NCBI GenBank assembly: GCA_965662265.1
Contig: CBFIGX010000012.1
Span: 1 to 43,937 of the forward strand
Length of the DNA stretch: 43,937 nucleotides
From: CBFIGX01 sp965662265
Lineage (GTDB): Bacteria > Bacteroidota > Bacteroidia > Flavobacteriales > UBA7430
Direction: 5' to 3'
Position numbers and translations under genes: made by a program. Positions 35,104 to 43,576 of this stretch are shown here, one piece after another. The notes beneath the pieces were generated by a model. It saw only the letters and a program-made list of their open reading frames with translations. It ran no database searches and was not told the origin of the DNA. The first letter of the stretch is position 1; the number at the start of each line of letters is the position of its first letter.

Positions 35104-36414
35104 TTATATTCGCTTTATTCTAACTTTTTTCTTCTTTAGCTTGCTGTTGTTAAGCTTTAAAACTAATTGTTCTGATTTGTCCTCTGGTACCGATACAAAT
35201 GCACAATCTTGTTTAAGTTCTATAGTGCCTAATTCGTTTCCTATAAGTTTCCCTTGTTTAAAGAATAAACCTGCTATATCAGCTTTAGATATTTTATCTT
35301 TTCTTCCTCCAGAAATAAATAGTGTACACTTTTTGCTTTTTTCTGGTGGCAAGATATTCGTAAGCCTTTCTTGAGTTATGTTTGAGATAAAGTCTGGAAG
35401 TTTTTCTTTTTCCCAGTGAAGGACATATGCAGTTCCGTTAGAATTCATACGAGCTGTTCTACCATTTCTATGTGTAAATTCTTCTTTACGTAGAGGTAGA
35501 TGGTAGTGAATGATGAATTTGATTTCTGGAATATCGATACCTCTAGCAGCAAGATCAGTTGCTAATAAAAGCTGATGTGTTCCATTTCTAAACTTAATTA
35601 ATGCTCGTTCTCTATCTCTTTGTTCCATGCCTCCATAAAAACAGCCGTGGTTGATGTTATTGGCATTAAGATGTTCACTAATCCTGTGTATAGACTCTTT
35701 AAAATTACAAAAGATAATTCCTGGTTTATTCCCAAGGTGATCAATTGTCCTTACAAGAGTTTCCAGCTTGTCTTTATTAGGCGAAATGACGGACTTAATT
35801 TCTAACTTTTCATTTTCTTCTTTAAGAAAGTCTACATAAACAGGTTTTGTAAGACCCACAAATTTTGGTATTCTTACTTTTTTTGTTGCTGAGGTAAGAA
35901 CTTTCTTATTAAGTTTAGTTAATGTGCCACATATCTCACTCATTTCTTTTTCAAATCCAACTTCAAGTGATTTATCAAATTCATCAAGTATTAAGTACTT
36001 AATTTCAGTAGTGCTGAAGGATTCTCTTCTAATGTGGTCTGCTATTCTCCCTGGTGTTCCGACTAAAATGGCGGGTCTATGTTTTAGATCCATTTTTTCT
36101 TTGGAGAATAACCGTCCTCCGTATACCAAAGAGGTTTTATATCCAGAAGCTAATTCTCTTAATACACGTTCAATTTGAATTGCTAACTCTCGTGATGGAG
36201 CAACAATAAGCGCTTGTACTTCTGTTATCTTAGGATTTAGTTCTTGAATCAGAGGGAGCAGAAAGCCTATAGTTTTTCCCGTACCCGTAGGCGATAAGAG
36301 AACAATGTCAGAGCAAGACTCAATAGTTAGTAGCGCTTCTTCTTGCATCAGGTTTAGCTTATTAATGTTAAGCTTTTTGAGCATGCGCTCTACATTTTTT
36401 TTGTTTGTAGCCAT
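35104..36414 (-). CDS. DEAD-box ATP-dependent RNA helicase (DbpA-like C-terminal domain)
   Basis: The 436-residue protein has the Q motif (LNLMQEEAL), Walker A (SPTGTGKT), motif Ia (VAPSRELAIQ), motif II as DEFD instead of DEAD, motif III (TSAT), and motif VI (HRNGRTARM). A C-terminal domain (CTLFISGGRKDKISKADIAG onward) looks like the DbpA-type RNA-binding fold, which in DbpA recognises a 23S rRNA hairpin. Because of that it probably acts in 50S assembly with the RluF-like enzyme encoded 2 bp downstream. DEFD is seen in some Bacteroidota members of this group. The basic tail KLKKKKVRIKRI should aid RNA binding. Confidence 0.92.
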   Translation of the reverse strand: MATNKKNVERMLKKLNINKLNLMQEEALLTIESCSDIVLLSPTGTGKTIGFLLPLIQELNPKITEVQALIVAPSRELAIQIERVLRELASGYKTSLVYGGRLFSKEKMDLKHRPAILVGTPGRIADHIRRESFSTTEIKYLILDEFDKSLEVGFEKEMSEICGTLTKLNKKVLTSATKKVRIPKFVGLTKPVYVDFLKEENEKLEIKSVISPNKDKLETLVRTIDHLGNKPGIIFCNFKESIHRISEHLNANNINHGCFYGGMEQRDRERALIKFRNGTHQLLLATDLAARGIDIPEIKFIIHYHLPLRKEEFTHRNGRTARMNSNGTAYVLHWEKEKLPDFISNITQERLTNILPPEKSKKCTLFISGGRKDKISKADIAGLFFKQGKLIGNELGTIELKQDCAFVSVPEDKSEQLVLKLNNSKLKKKKVRIKRI

Positions 36415-36849
36415 TATGCAAAGTTAGTCATTTCTGGGATTGAGTTTTAGCATTTGCTCAATTGGAATTCGAGTCTCAAAAACCGTCACTAAAGAAGGTC
36501 CATAAAATTTTTTAATACGCGTGTCTGTACCCATCATAGAGAATATTTGTGTTTTCTTCTTGTTTATCAGCCCCTCTTACCTCTAGAGTGTTTCCAGTGA
36601 AATACAAGTTATGATCAGCTAAAATCAGTTAAAATGTGTGTGGTTATTAGTCTTCTGTAGATCCTATCAACATACCTTCGGCGATATCTCTAAAAATTAT
36701 ACTGAGAAGACTAATGACTCTATGTGTAGAATCATTTATAAGATTAAATTTTTTGGCAATATTATCCTTAATACCCTTAAGGTTAACCAATTTGAAGGTT
36801 TAATTTTAAAAAAAAGTGCAGTTACTAAATAGATTTATAACTTTGTTTG
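36415..36849. other. Intergenic region upstream of radical SAM gene
   Basis: This 435-bp stretch holds the possible small ORF at its left end and one perfect inverted repeat (ATTAGTCTTCT at 36646-36656, AGAAGACTAAT at 36705-36715, 48 bp apart). A 64-residue plus-strand frame (36638-36832) has no motif and I do not call it. A -7-like TAACTTTG (36838-36845) lies directly before the radical SAM gene. Confidence 0.5.
36424..36537 (-). CDS. Possible small ORF upstream of the helicase (37 residues)
   Basis: On the minus strand an ATG-ATG pair opens a 37-codon frame that ends 9 bp before the helicase ATG. It begins MMGTDTRIKKFYGPSLVTV and ends LKLNPRND. It has no known motif. The placement fits a leader peptide or small gene in the helicase operon, or a remnant of a lost gene. 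I give it low confidence because a frame this short can arise by chance. Confidence 0.25.
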   Translation of the reverse strand: MMGTDTRIKKFYGPSLVTVFETRIPIEQMLKLNPRND

Positions 36850-38706
36850 ATGTCTACAAAAACGCTTTTAGTAACACCTCCTTTTACCCAGCTAAATACG
36901 CCTTATCCTGCTACCGCATATTTAAAAGGTTTTTTAGACTCTAAAGGCAAGAATTCGGCTCAATTCGACCTTAGTATTTCTTTGTTCGTTCGTGTGTTTA
37001 GTAAAAATTTTATCGAACGTGTTTTTCAAGAAGCTAAGCAAAATAATTCATTTGAATTGAATCTCGTCTGGAAGCAACGCAATCAATATATCGAAAAGGT
37101 AGATATGGTTATTTCGTATTTGCAAAAACCATCCAGTATAAGTGCATATCAAATATGTTCGCACGGATTTCTACCCAAAGGACATCGTGCAATTAATTTA
37201 GCAGACGATGAACTAGATTGGGCTTTTGGAAATCTTGGTGTTATGGATAGGGCTAAGCACAGTGCTACCATATTTATTGAAGAGTTAGGTGATTTCATCA
37301 AATTAAATATAGACGAGTTCTTCTCTTTCACTAAATATGCAGAGCAAATTGCTACATCTGCAAGTAGCTTTGATGTTTTAGAAGAGTATTTAAATTATCA
37401 GCCTACCATCATAGAAGAGCTAATGCTGCATATACTTATGACAGAATTAGACTCCTACAAACCAGATTTAGTATGCTTCACTATTCCTTTCCCAGGAAAT
37501 TTATTTGCTACATTAAGGTGTGCCCAGTTTATTAAAATGAACTACAAAAAAATTCGTATTGCCTGTGGAGGAGGTTATTGTAATACAGAATTGAGAAGTT
37601 TAAATGATCATCGTATTTTTAAACACATAGATTATATATGTTTTGATGATGGTGAAGGACCATTACTAAAAATAATAGAATATATAGATGGAAAAGGCTC
37701 ACTTGATTTGTTGGAGCGGACAATGATTCTAGACAAAAAAGCCATTGTATTCAAAAACAAAATACCAAATACTATATTTCATCATAAAGATCTCCCTAGA
37801 CCAACCTATAAGGGGATTTCAGAACACCCGTATTTATCATTTTTAGATGTTTTAAATCCAATGCATCGTATGTGGACAGATGGCAGGTGGAATAAACTTA
37901 CAATTTCGCATGGTTGCTATTGGAAGCAATGTGCTTTTTGTGATGTAAGTCTAGATTATATTGGAAATTATCAAAATACTACTGCTGATATATTAGTAGA
38001 TAAAATCCAGGAGTTAGTTGAGGAAACAGGTATTAGTGGCTTTCATTTTGTTGATGAAGCTGCACCGCCAAAAATGCTTCGTGCATTAGCGAACAAACTT
38101 ATTGAGAGAAAGGTATATATAACCTGGTGGACGAATATTAGATTTGAGAAAACATTCACAAAAGAATTATGCGAATTGTTAGTGAAATCAGGTTGTGTAG
38201 CTGTTACTGGAGGTTTAGAGGTAGCTTCAGATCGATTGTTAAAGTTGATGAGTAAAGGTGTAGATATTGCACAAGTAGCTCGTGTTGGTAAAAACTTCTC
38301 TAACGTTGGAATTATGGTTCACGCATACCTTATGTATGGTTTTCCTTCACAAACGGAACAAGAAACTATTGATTCTTTAGAAGTGGTTAGGCAGCTTTTT
38401 CAAAATAATTGTATCCAATCCGCTTTTTGGCATCAGTTTACAACTACCATTCACAGCCCTATCGGCAAAAATCCAAAAAAATATTCAATAGAGATTACAG
38501 GACCAGAATTTAAAGGTTTTGCACAAAATGATTTAGAGCACATAGATCCAACAGGAGCTGATCATTATACATACAGGGCTGGACTTAATAAGGCTTTAAA
38601 TAATTATCTTAATGGTGTAGGATTTGATGTAGATCTTCCAGATTGGTTTGATTTTGATGTGCCAGATACTAAAATAGATAAATCACTTATTGTGTCAATT
38701 TTGTAG
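36850..38706 (+). CDS. B12-binding-type radical SAM protein of unknown function
   Basis: The 618-residue protein begins MSTKTLLVTPPFTQLNTPYP, typical of the cobalamin-binding radical SAM class. It has a Rossmann-like N-terminal half (LVCFTIPFPGNLFATLRCAQ, then IRIACGGGYCNTEL and YICFDDGEGPLLKIIEYI), but the DxHxxG motif that binds B12 is not evident. The radical SAM core follows: ISHGCYWKQCAFCDVSLDYI carries the cluster Cys with CX4CX2C spacing, one residue wider than the canonical CX3CX2C. HFVDEAAPPKMLRALANKLI and VTGGLEVASDRLLKLMSKGV come next. It starts at the ATG at 36850; a TTG one codon earlier lies beside the -7 box. It stands alone, so its substrate cannot be told; related enzymes are methyltransferases, cyclases or other modifiers. 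Confidence 0.82.
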   Translation: MSTKTLLVTPPFTQLNTPYPATAYLKGFLDSKGKNSAQFDLSISLFVRVFSKNFIERVFQEAKQNNSFELNLVWKQRNQYIEKVDMVISYLQKPSSISAYQICSHGFLPKGHRAINLADDELDWAFGNLGVMDRAKHSATIFIEELGDFIKLNIDEFFSFTKYAEQIATSASSFDVLEEYLNYQPTIIEELMLHILMTELDSYKPDLVCFTIPFPGNLFATLRCAQFIKMNYKKIRIACGGGYCNTELRSLNDHRIFKHIDYICFDDGEGPLLKIIEYIDGKGSLDLLERTMILDKKAIVFKNKIPNTIFHHKDLPRPTYKGISEHPYLSFLDVLNPMHRMWTDGRWNKLTISHGCYWKQCAFCDVSLDYIGNYQNTTADILVDKIQELVEETGISGFHFVDEAAPPKMLRALANKLIERKVYITWWTNIRFEKTFTKELCELLVKSGCVAVTGGLEVASDRLLKLMSKGVDIAQVARVGKNFSNVGIMVHAYLMYGFPSQTEQETIDSLEVVRQLFQNNCIQSAFWHQFTTTIHSPIGKNPKKYSIEITGPEFKGFAQNDLEHIDPTGADHYTYRAGLNKALNNYLNGVGFDVDLPDWFDFDVPDTKIDKSLIVSIL

Positions 38707-39217
38707 GTTAGGTATAGGTATTTGCCATTATATGTGTTCTATCCACCTATCTTCTTGGTTTTCTGTTTGGCTAAGTAGACTTTAGATCCACATCATAACG
38801 ATTGAGTTTTCTTTTATGTCTTTTTGATTTTGCGAAGCTTAAAACAACTTCTAAATTTATCGACTTGTGTTTTTGCCGCAAGGGCATAAGGGTAAACTTT
38901 TATAACTTTTTGTTTAAGCTTTAATTAATCTGGCTTTTCTTTAGAGCTTAGTTTAAGAGGTATAGTTTTAAGGTGCAAAGGGGTAACTTTTATGAGCAGA
39001 TTGAGCCTCAAAATTTTAAAGGAAGTGTATTGTAAATCGTTCAAGTAGATTCGCTACTTACAAAACACAGAATATTAGCCATATAGATAGTTTCGAAATC
39101 ACTAATATCTTTAAGTGTTTAAGAATTGTGCATATAACTCGCTCAAATAAAAAGAAATTGTAAGACAACTTTTCGTCATCTGGGAGTCTTAAATTTCGAT
39201 TAGAAGTAAGTTTTTAA
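38707..39217. other. Intergenic region between convergent genes
   Basis: About 510 bp with no coding frame I can support, no strong terminator and no RNA gene I recognise. Two short similar stretches (GGGTAAACTTTTAT near 38890 and GGGGTAACTTTTAT near 38980) may be coincidental. Confidence 0.5.
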
Positions 39218-40582
39218 TTAGTATTTCCAGTATTTATCTACAAGATAAACCAGTGATGCCATACTTGCTGCTCCCAATTCTAACTCTCTTTTATTTACTT
39301 CTTCAAATACATCATGATCTGAGTGGTGGTGGTCAAAGTATCTCTGAGAATCAGGGGATAACCCAATGAGGCATATTTTCCCATCTTCTAACGGATTAAT
39401 GTCCACACCAGCGAAACCCATCAGAAATTCATGAATGCCATATGGTTCAAAAAGACCAGCCCATTTTTTAATGGCATTTAATTGGTCTTGAGTTCCGTTA
39501 ACAGAAAATCCTCGAGGAGAAAAACCTCCGCGATCACTTTCTAGAGCCATTAGATGCTTTTCGTTTTTATCTGCAGCTCTTTTAGCATAACTCTTACCTC
39601 CATTATTTCCATTTTCTTCATTCATAAATAAAACAACCCTGATGCTATTTTTGGGTTTTATATTAAGTAGCTTAAATAAGTGAAATACTTCGATAGATTG
39701 AACTATTCCAGCCCCATCATCATGTGCACCCTCTCCTAAATCCCAAGAATCTAGGTGACCACCAACCGTAATGAAAACATCAGGATTCTCGGTACCTTTA
39801 ATTTCGCCAATTACATTATGTGAAATTTTATCGGGGTAAGTTTTGCAGTGTGACTTTAGACTCAGTTCAATAAAATTATAGTTTTTGATATTCTCACTCA
39901 AATAGTTTGCGCTATTTGTTGAAATAGCAAATGCTGGAATAGAATCACAATCAGGAGAATAACCCATGCTTCCTGTATGTGGGAAATCATCATTTCTGAG
40001 ATTCATAGAACGAACAACCATCGCAATAGCTCCTTTTTTTGAAGCTTCAATAGCACCACCGTATCTTTGATCTACACAGGAACCATAAGCTGAAAATGTA
40101 CTAATTATCTCAGGATCCATAGGTCTATTAAAAAAAGCAATTTTTCCTTTAAGAGCAGAATCTGGAAGTGCATTTACCTCTTCAATAGATTGAAACTCTA
40201 CAACCTCACCTTTAATAAACTGATTCATACCCGTAGAAACTGAACCTCCTAGGGCGCATATGTCTAGGCTATTTTTACCTTTTTCATTATAGAAGTAAGC
40301 CTTCTCTTTTCGACCTCTTTCCCAATGTGGTACCATTATTTCTTGAAGATAAACGGTGTCTAAATTTAGCGCTCTTAAAATTCTTTCGCCCCACACAACG
40401 GCAGAGTCAGCTTCTTCAGAACCACTAAGTCGTGGCCCAATGTCTTTACACAAAACTCTTAAGTTCTCGTATGCTTCACCTTCTGTGAGTGCTTTATCGA
40501 ATATAGATCTTAAGACTTTTTCATCTTGTGCATTTGTTGAAGAGAAAATAAAAAGTATAAAAAGGCTAAGCAGTTGCTTCAT
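39218..40582 (-). CDS. Secreted M28-family zinc metallopeptidase
   Basis: The 454-residue aminopeptidase or carboxypeptidase has a signal peptide (ending SSTNA-Q). The peptidase domain is split by a PA-type lid region (about 115-250: LKGKIAFFNRP, then GAIAMVVRSM). The two-zinc site reads in order: GGHLDSWD (His276, Asp278), GAHDDGAG (Asp288 bridging), NEENG (Glu pair, catalytic and ligand), ALESDRGG (Asp) and HHHSDHD near the C terminus (final His). All ligands are present. The end (VYLVDKYWKY) carries no sorting tail, so it probably stays in the periplasm. It is transcribed on its own from a good promoter (40599-40629). Confidence 0.94.
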   Translation of the reverse strand: MKQLLSLFILFIFSSTNAQDEKVLRSIFDKALTEGEAYENLRVLCKDIGPRLSGSEEADSAVVWGERILRALNLDTVYLQEIMVPHWERGRKEKAYFYNEKGKNSLDICALGGSVSTGMNQFIKGEVVEFQSIEEVNALPDSALKGKIAFFNRPMDPEIISTFSAYGSCVDQRYGGAIEASKKGAIAMVVRSMNLRNDDFPHTGSMGYSPDCDSIPAFAISTNSANYLSENIKNYNFIELSLKSHCKTYPDKISHNVIGEIKGTENPDVFITVGGHLDSWDLGEGAHDDGAGIVQSIEVFHLFKLLNIKPKNSIRVVLFMNEENGNNGGKSYAKRAADKNEKHLMALESDRGGFSPRGFSVNGTQDQLNAIKKWAGLFEPYGIHEFLMGFAGVDINPLEDGKICLIGLSPDSQRYFDHHHSDHDVFEEVNKRELELGAASMASLVYLVDKYWKY

Positions 40583-40598
40583 GGACTTATTTTTTTTT

Positions 40599-40629
40599 CA
40601 AATGTAGTCAATAGCAGAGTAGATTACAA
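40599..40629 (-). promoter_or_regulatory. Promoter of M28 peptidase gene
   Basis: Read on the minus strand: TTG (40627-40629), a 20-bp spacer, then TACATTTG (40599-40606), a full -7 match. Leader about 10-15 nt. Confidence 0.65.
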
Positions 40630-40691
40630 TTCTTGATTTATTAGTTCTCAGTTCACAGGCAAAATGTATCTTTAAAGCAAAATGTATCTAA

Positions 40692-41531
40692 ATGAAGATT
40701 ATACCTATTGAAACAGGAAATTTTAAGCTAGATGGTGGGGCCATGTTTGGTGTGGTTCCCAAAAGCATTTGGCAAAAAACAAATCCAGCAGATGAATCTA
40801 ATTTGTGCCCATGGTCCATGCGTTCTATGTTAGTAGATTATGGAGACAGAGTTGTGCTCATAGATAATGGTATTGGAGATAAGCAAAGTGATAAATTCTT
40901 TAGTTATTACCATCTTCATGGTGATGACACACTTATAAATTCGTTAGCAAAAAACGGTTATACTCCTGATGATATTACGGATGTATTTTTAACTCATTTG
41001 CATTTTGATCATTGTGGCGGCGGCGTTAAATATAATAAAGACGGACAACTAGTAACTGTATTTAGAAATGCAACCTATTGGTCCAATGAGTTGCATTGGA
41101 ATTTAGCTATGAATCCAAATAATCGCGAGAAAGCGTCTTTTCTTAAAGATAATTTAGTGCCTATGAAAGCCTCCGGACAGTTAGATTTCATTAAAACAGA
41201 TGGTATTTTTTTACCAGGATTTGACGTCTTATTTGTAGATGGGCATACTGATGCTCAAATGATACCTCATATTAAGTATAAAGATGATACAATTGTGTTT
41301 GCTGCAGACTTGCTACCATCGGCAGGTCATGTTCCACTTGCCTATGTTATGGGTTATGATACTAAACCTTTAATTACTCTTAAGGAAAAAGAACAGTTCC
41401 TGATAGAGGCTGCTAAAAAAGAGCATACTATTTTTCTTCAACACGACTACTATCAGTCTTGTTGTACAGTTAAAGAAACAGAAAAAGGCGTGCGTTTAAA
41501 TAAGACTTTTAATTTTCAAGACCAGTTTTAG
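40692..41531 (+). CDS. MBL-fold metallo-hydrolase
   Basis: The 279-residue cytoplasmic protein has the metallo-beta-lactamase fold. Zinc ligands are visible in THLHFDHCGG (HxHxDH), then VDGHTDAQ (third His), FAADLLPSAGHV (bridging Asp) and FLQHDYY (last His). This full set fits two metals. The fold covers lactonases, thioesterases and other hydrolases, and nothing in the sequence fixes the substrate. Family members of this length in Bacteroidota are often quorum-lactonase-like. Two copies of GCAAAATGTATCT lie directly upstream (40659-40671 and 40677-40689). The M61 peptidase gene follows after 20 bp, so they may share a transcript. Confidence 0.92.
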   Translation: MKIIPIETGNFKLDGGAMFGVVPKSIWQKTNPADESNLCPWSMRSMLVDYGDRVVLIDNGIGDKQSDKFFSYYHLHGDDTLINSLAKNGYTPDDITDVFLTHLHFDHCGGGVKYNKDGQLVTVFRNATYWSNELHWNLAMNPNNREKASFLKDNLVPMKASGQLDFIKTDGIFLPGFDVLFVDGHTDAQMIPHIKYKDDTIVFAADLLPSAGHVPLAYVMGYDTKPLITLKEKEQFLIEAAKKEHTIFLQHDYYQSCCTVKETEKGVRLNKTFNFQDQF

Positions 41532-41551
41532 TAACTTAGAAATATTTTATT

Positions 41552-43243
41552 GTGAACTATACTTTTTCATACGCAAATGCGCACCGTCATTTTATAGATA
41601 TAGAGTTAAAAATTTCTGCTTGTTATGATTCTAATATAATTTTGAAATTACCATCGTGGCGGCCAGGAAGATATGAGTTAGGTGATTTTGCTAGAAATAT
41701 TCAATACTTCAAAGTCTTTGATAATGAAGGTAATGCTTTGAAGTTTACTAAGATAAATAAAGATACTTGGGATATTTCTACCCCTAATATATCAGATGTT
41801 ATTGTAAAGTATAACTACTATGCAAATGAACTTAATGCTGGTTCAACATATTTAGATGAGCGACAACTCTATGTAAACCCAGTTAATTGTTGCTTATATG
41901 CCCCTAAAAGAATGGAAGAAGAACATTCTGTAGAACTCATTATTCCTTCAAATTATAAGATTGCGTGTGCCCTTCAAAAGAATGGAAACATTTTAAACGC
42001 CAATTCATTCGACGAATTAGCAGAGAGCCCCTGGATAGCATCGCCAACACTAGTGTACAAGACCTATAATATTAAAGATTATAAATTTTATATCTGGTTC
42101 CAGGGAGAATGTCAGCCAGATTGGAACAGGATAATTAAAGATTTTAAAGCATTTACCACGCAACAGATTCAAGACTTTGGAGATTTTCCCGTAAAAGAGT
42201 ATCATTTTATTAACCAGATTTTACCATACAAAGTATATCATGGTGTAGAGCATACTTCTAGTACTGTTATTTCTTTGGGGCCGGGGAATAACTTGATGGG
42301 AGAAGAAATGTACAAGTCTTTTCTGGGTGTTTCATCTCACGAGTTATATCATACATGGAATATCAAACAAATTAGACCCATAGAAATGCTGCCTTATGAT
42401 TATAGTAAAGAGAATTATTCTACGATGGGTTTTTTGTATGAAGGGGTAACTACTTATATGGGCGATTTGTATTTGAAGAGATCTAGGGTATTTGATCAAA
42501 CCAGTTTTTTTAAAACCCAAGAGCAAAACTTAAATAAGCACTTTCATAACGGAGGACGATTAAACATGTCTGTTGCAGATTCTAGTTTTGATACTTGGTT
42601 AGATGGCTATGTTTTGGGTGTTCCCAATAGAAAAGTGTCTATTTATACAGAAGGCGCTTTGTGTGCTTTTATGCTAGATGTTCAAATACTTAAGAATAGT
42701 GGTGGGATACATTCTTTGCGAAGCCTCATGGCAAAGTTGTATACAGAATATGCAAAAAAGGGGAAGGGGATTAGTAAAGAGGACTTTTTCCATGAATTAA
42801 TGGTCTTTGGTGGTAAAGAAGCATTGTTAATTTTAGAGGACCATATTTATGGGTGTAAAGATTTTAAACCTACTTTAGATAAGACATACTCAGATTTGGG
42901 AATAGAAATACAATGTCATGATAATAAAAATTTCTTGGCCTCATCAATAGGTGTGAAAGGAGTTTTTAATTCAAGAGGTTTTCTAGTTAAAACAATAGCT
43001 CACGATTCTCTCGCAGAAAAAAACAAGATTTCAGAAGGAGATGAATTAATAATGATAAACGATAAAAAACCAACACAAGAATTTATAGATACAATAAAGT
43101 CATCGGATAAACTTAAACTAGTACTTAAAAGAAGATTTGATGTTTTAGATATAGAAATAGTTTTGGGAGCCAAACACTATTGTGAGTATAAAATAAATGT
43201 TGTTGATGATTCTATTTATAGAGATTTCTGTTTTGGTAAATAA
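41552..43243 (+). CDS. M61-family peptidase (glycyl aminopeptidase-like) with PDZ domain
   Basis: The 563-residue protein uses GTG as start, chosen because the family opening (YTFSYANAHRHFIDIELKI, then LPSWRPGRYELGDFARNI) begins immediately there. The peptidase core has zinc motif HELYHTWNIKQIRP (His263, Glu264, His267) and the third ligand Glu297 in YEGVTTY. A PDZ domain lies near the C terminus (about 465-545: GVFNSRGFLVKTIAHDSLAE, then EGDELIMINDKKP). Family members remove N-terminal Gly or Ala from peptides. No signal peptide is seen, so this one looks cytoplasmic, unlike the other peptidases here. It follows the MBL-fold gene by 20 bp. Confidence 0.93.
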   Translation: MNYTFSYANAHRHFIDIELKISACYDSNIILKLPSWRPGRYELGDFARNIQYFKVFDNEGNALKFTKINKDTWDISTPNISDVIVKYNYYANELNAGSTYLDERQLYVNPVNCCLYAPKRMEEEHSVELIIPSNYKIACALQKNGNILNANSFDELAESPWIASPTLVYKTYNIKDYKFYIWFQGECQPDWNRIIKDFKAFTTQQIQDFGDFPVKEYHFINQILPYKVYHGVEHTSSTVISLGPGNNLMGEEMYKSFLGVSSHELYHTWNIKQIRPIEMLPYDYSKENYSTMGFLYEGVTTYMGDLYLKRSRVFDQTSFFKTQEQNLNKHFHNGGRLNMSVADSSFDTWLDGYVLGVPNRKVSIYTEGALCAFMLDVQILKNSGGIHSLRSLMAKLYTEYAKKGKGISKEDFFHELMVFGGKEALLILEDHIYGCKDFKPTLDKTYSDLGIEIQCHDNKNFLASSIGVKGVFNSRGFLVKTIAHDSLAEKNKISEGDELIMINDKKPTQEFIDTIKSSDKLKLVLKRRFDVLDIEIVLGAKHYCEYKINVVDDSIYRDFCFGK

Positions 43244-43576
43244 TTAAATCGCAGACCATAGGCATTACAGCCCAGCGCTTATAGAAGCCTAGTTCTTTTT
43301 TAGCCCATTTTTTCCATTGTATAACTTTTTAGTTTAAAACGCTAGGTAAAGCATAGGTGTCTTTACTTATTTTCGTGACCCTCACCTAATTAATCTATTG
43401 ATATTCAGCGCATTAAAAAACACTTATAAATAGATTTAAACTATTTAGATACTTAGCTATATAGTTTCATATAATTATCTAACTTAGAGAATCGATTGGC
43501 GTTGATAAATCCCCTTGCTGTAATTATTTTTTGTAACGAACAACTTTGCTAGGGCAAAGTTTAAAAATAGACTATT
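43244..43576. other. Intergenic region before the last secreted gene
   Basis: This 333-bp stretch has no coding frame I can support. Its right end carries a perfect 8-bp hairpin (AACTTTGC 43542-43549, TAGG, GCAAAGTT 43554-43561) just before the next ATG, probably in the leader of that gene. Confidence 0.5.

Noticed and set aside
36638..36832. 64-residue plus-strand frame in the gap before the radical SAM gene
   Set aside because: No recognisable motif, and it runs across the inverted repeat; not convincing as a gene.
38898..43340. Similar noncoding text (TATAACTTTTT then GTTTAA) near 38898 and 43320, as a possible repeat flanking a mobile segment
   Set aside because: The match is under 20 AT-rich bases with no clear extension, and the genes between are ordinary chromosomal ones.
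43495..43518. TTGGCG...TTGCT as a second sigma-54 promoter before the last gene
   Set aside because: The GG and GC pairs are 19 bp apart instead of 12, which sigma-54 does not tolerate.
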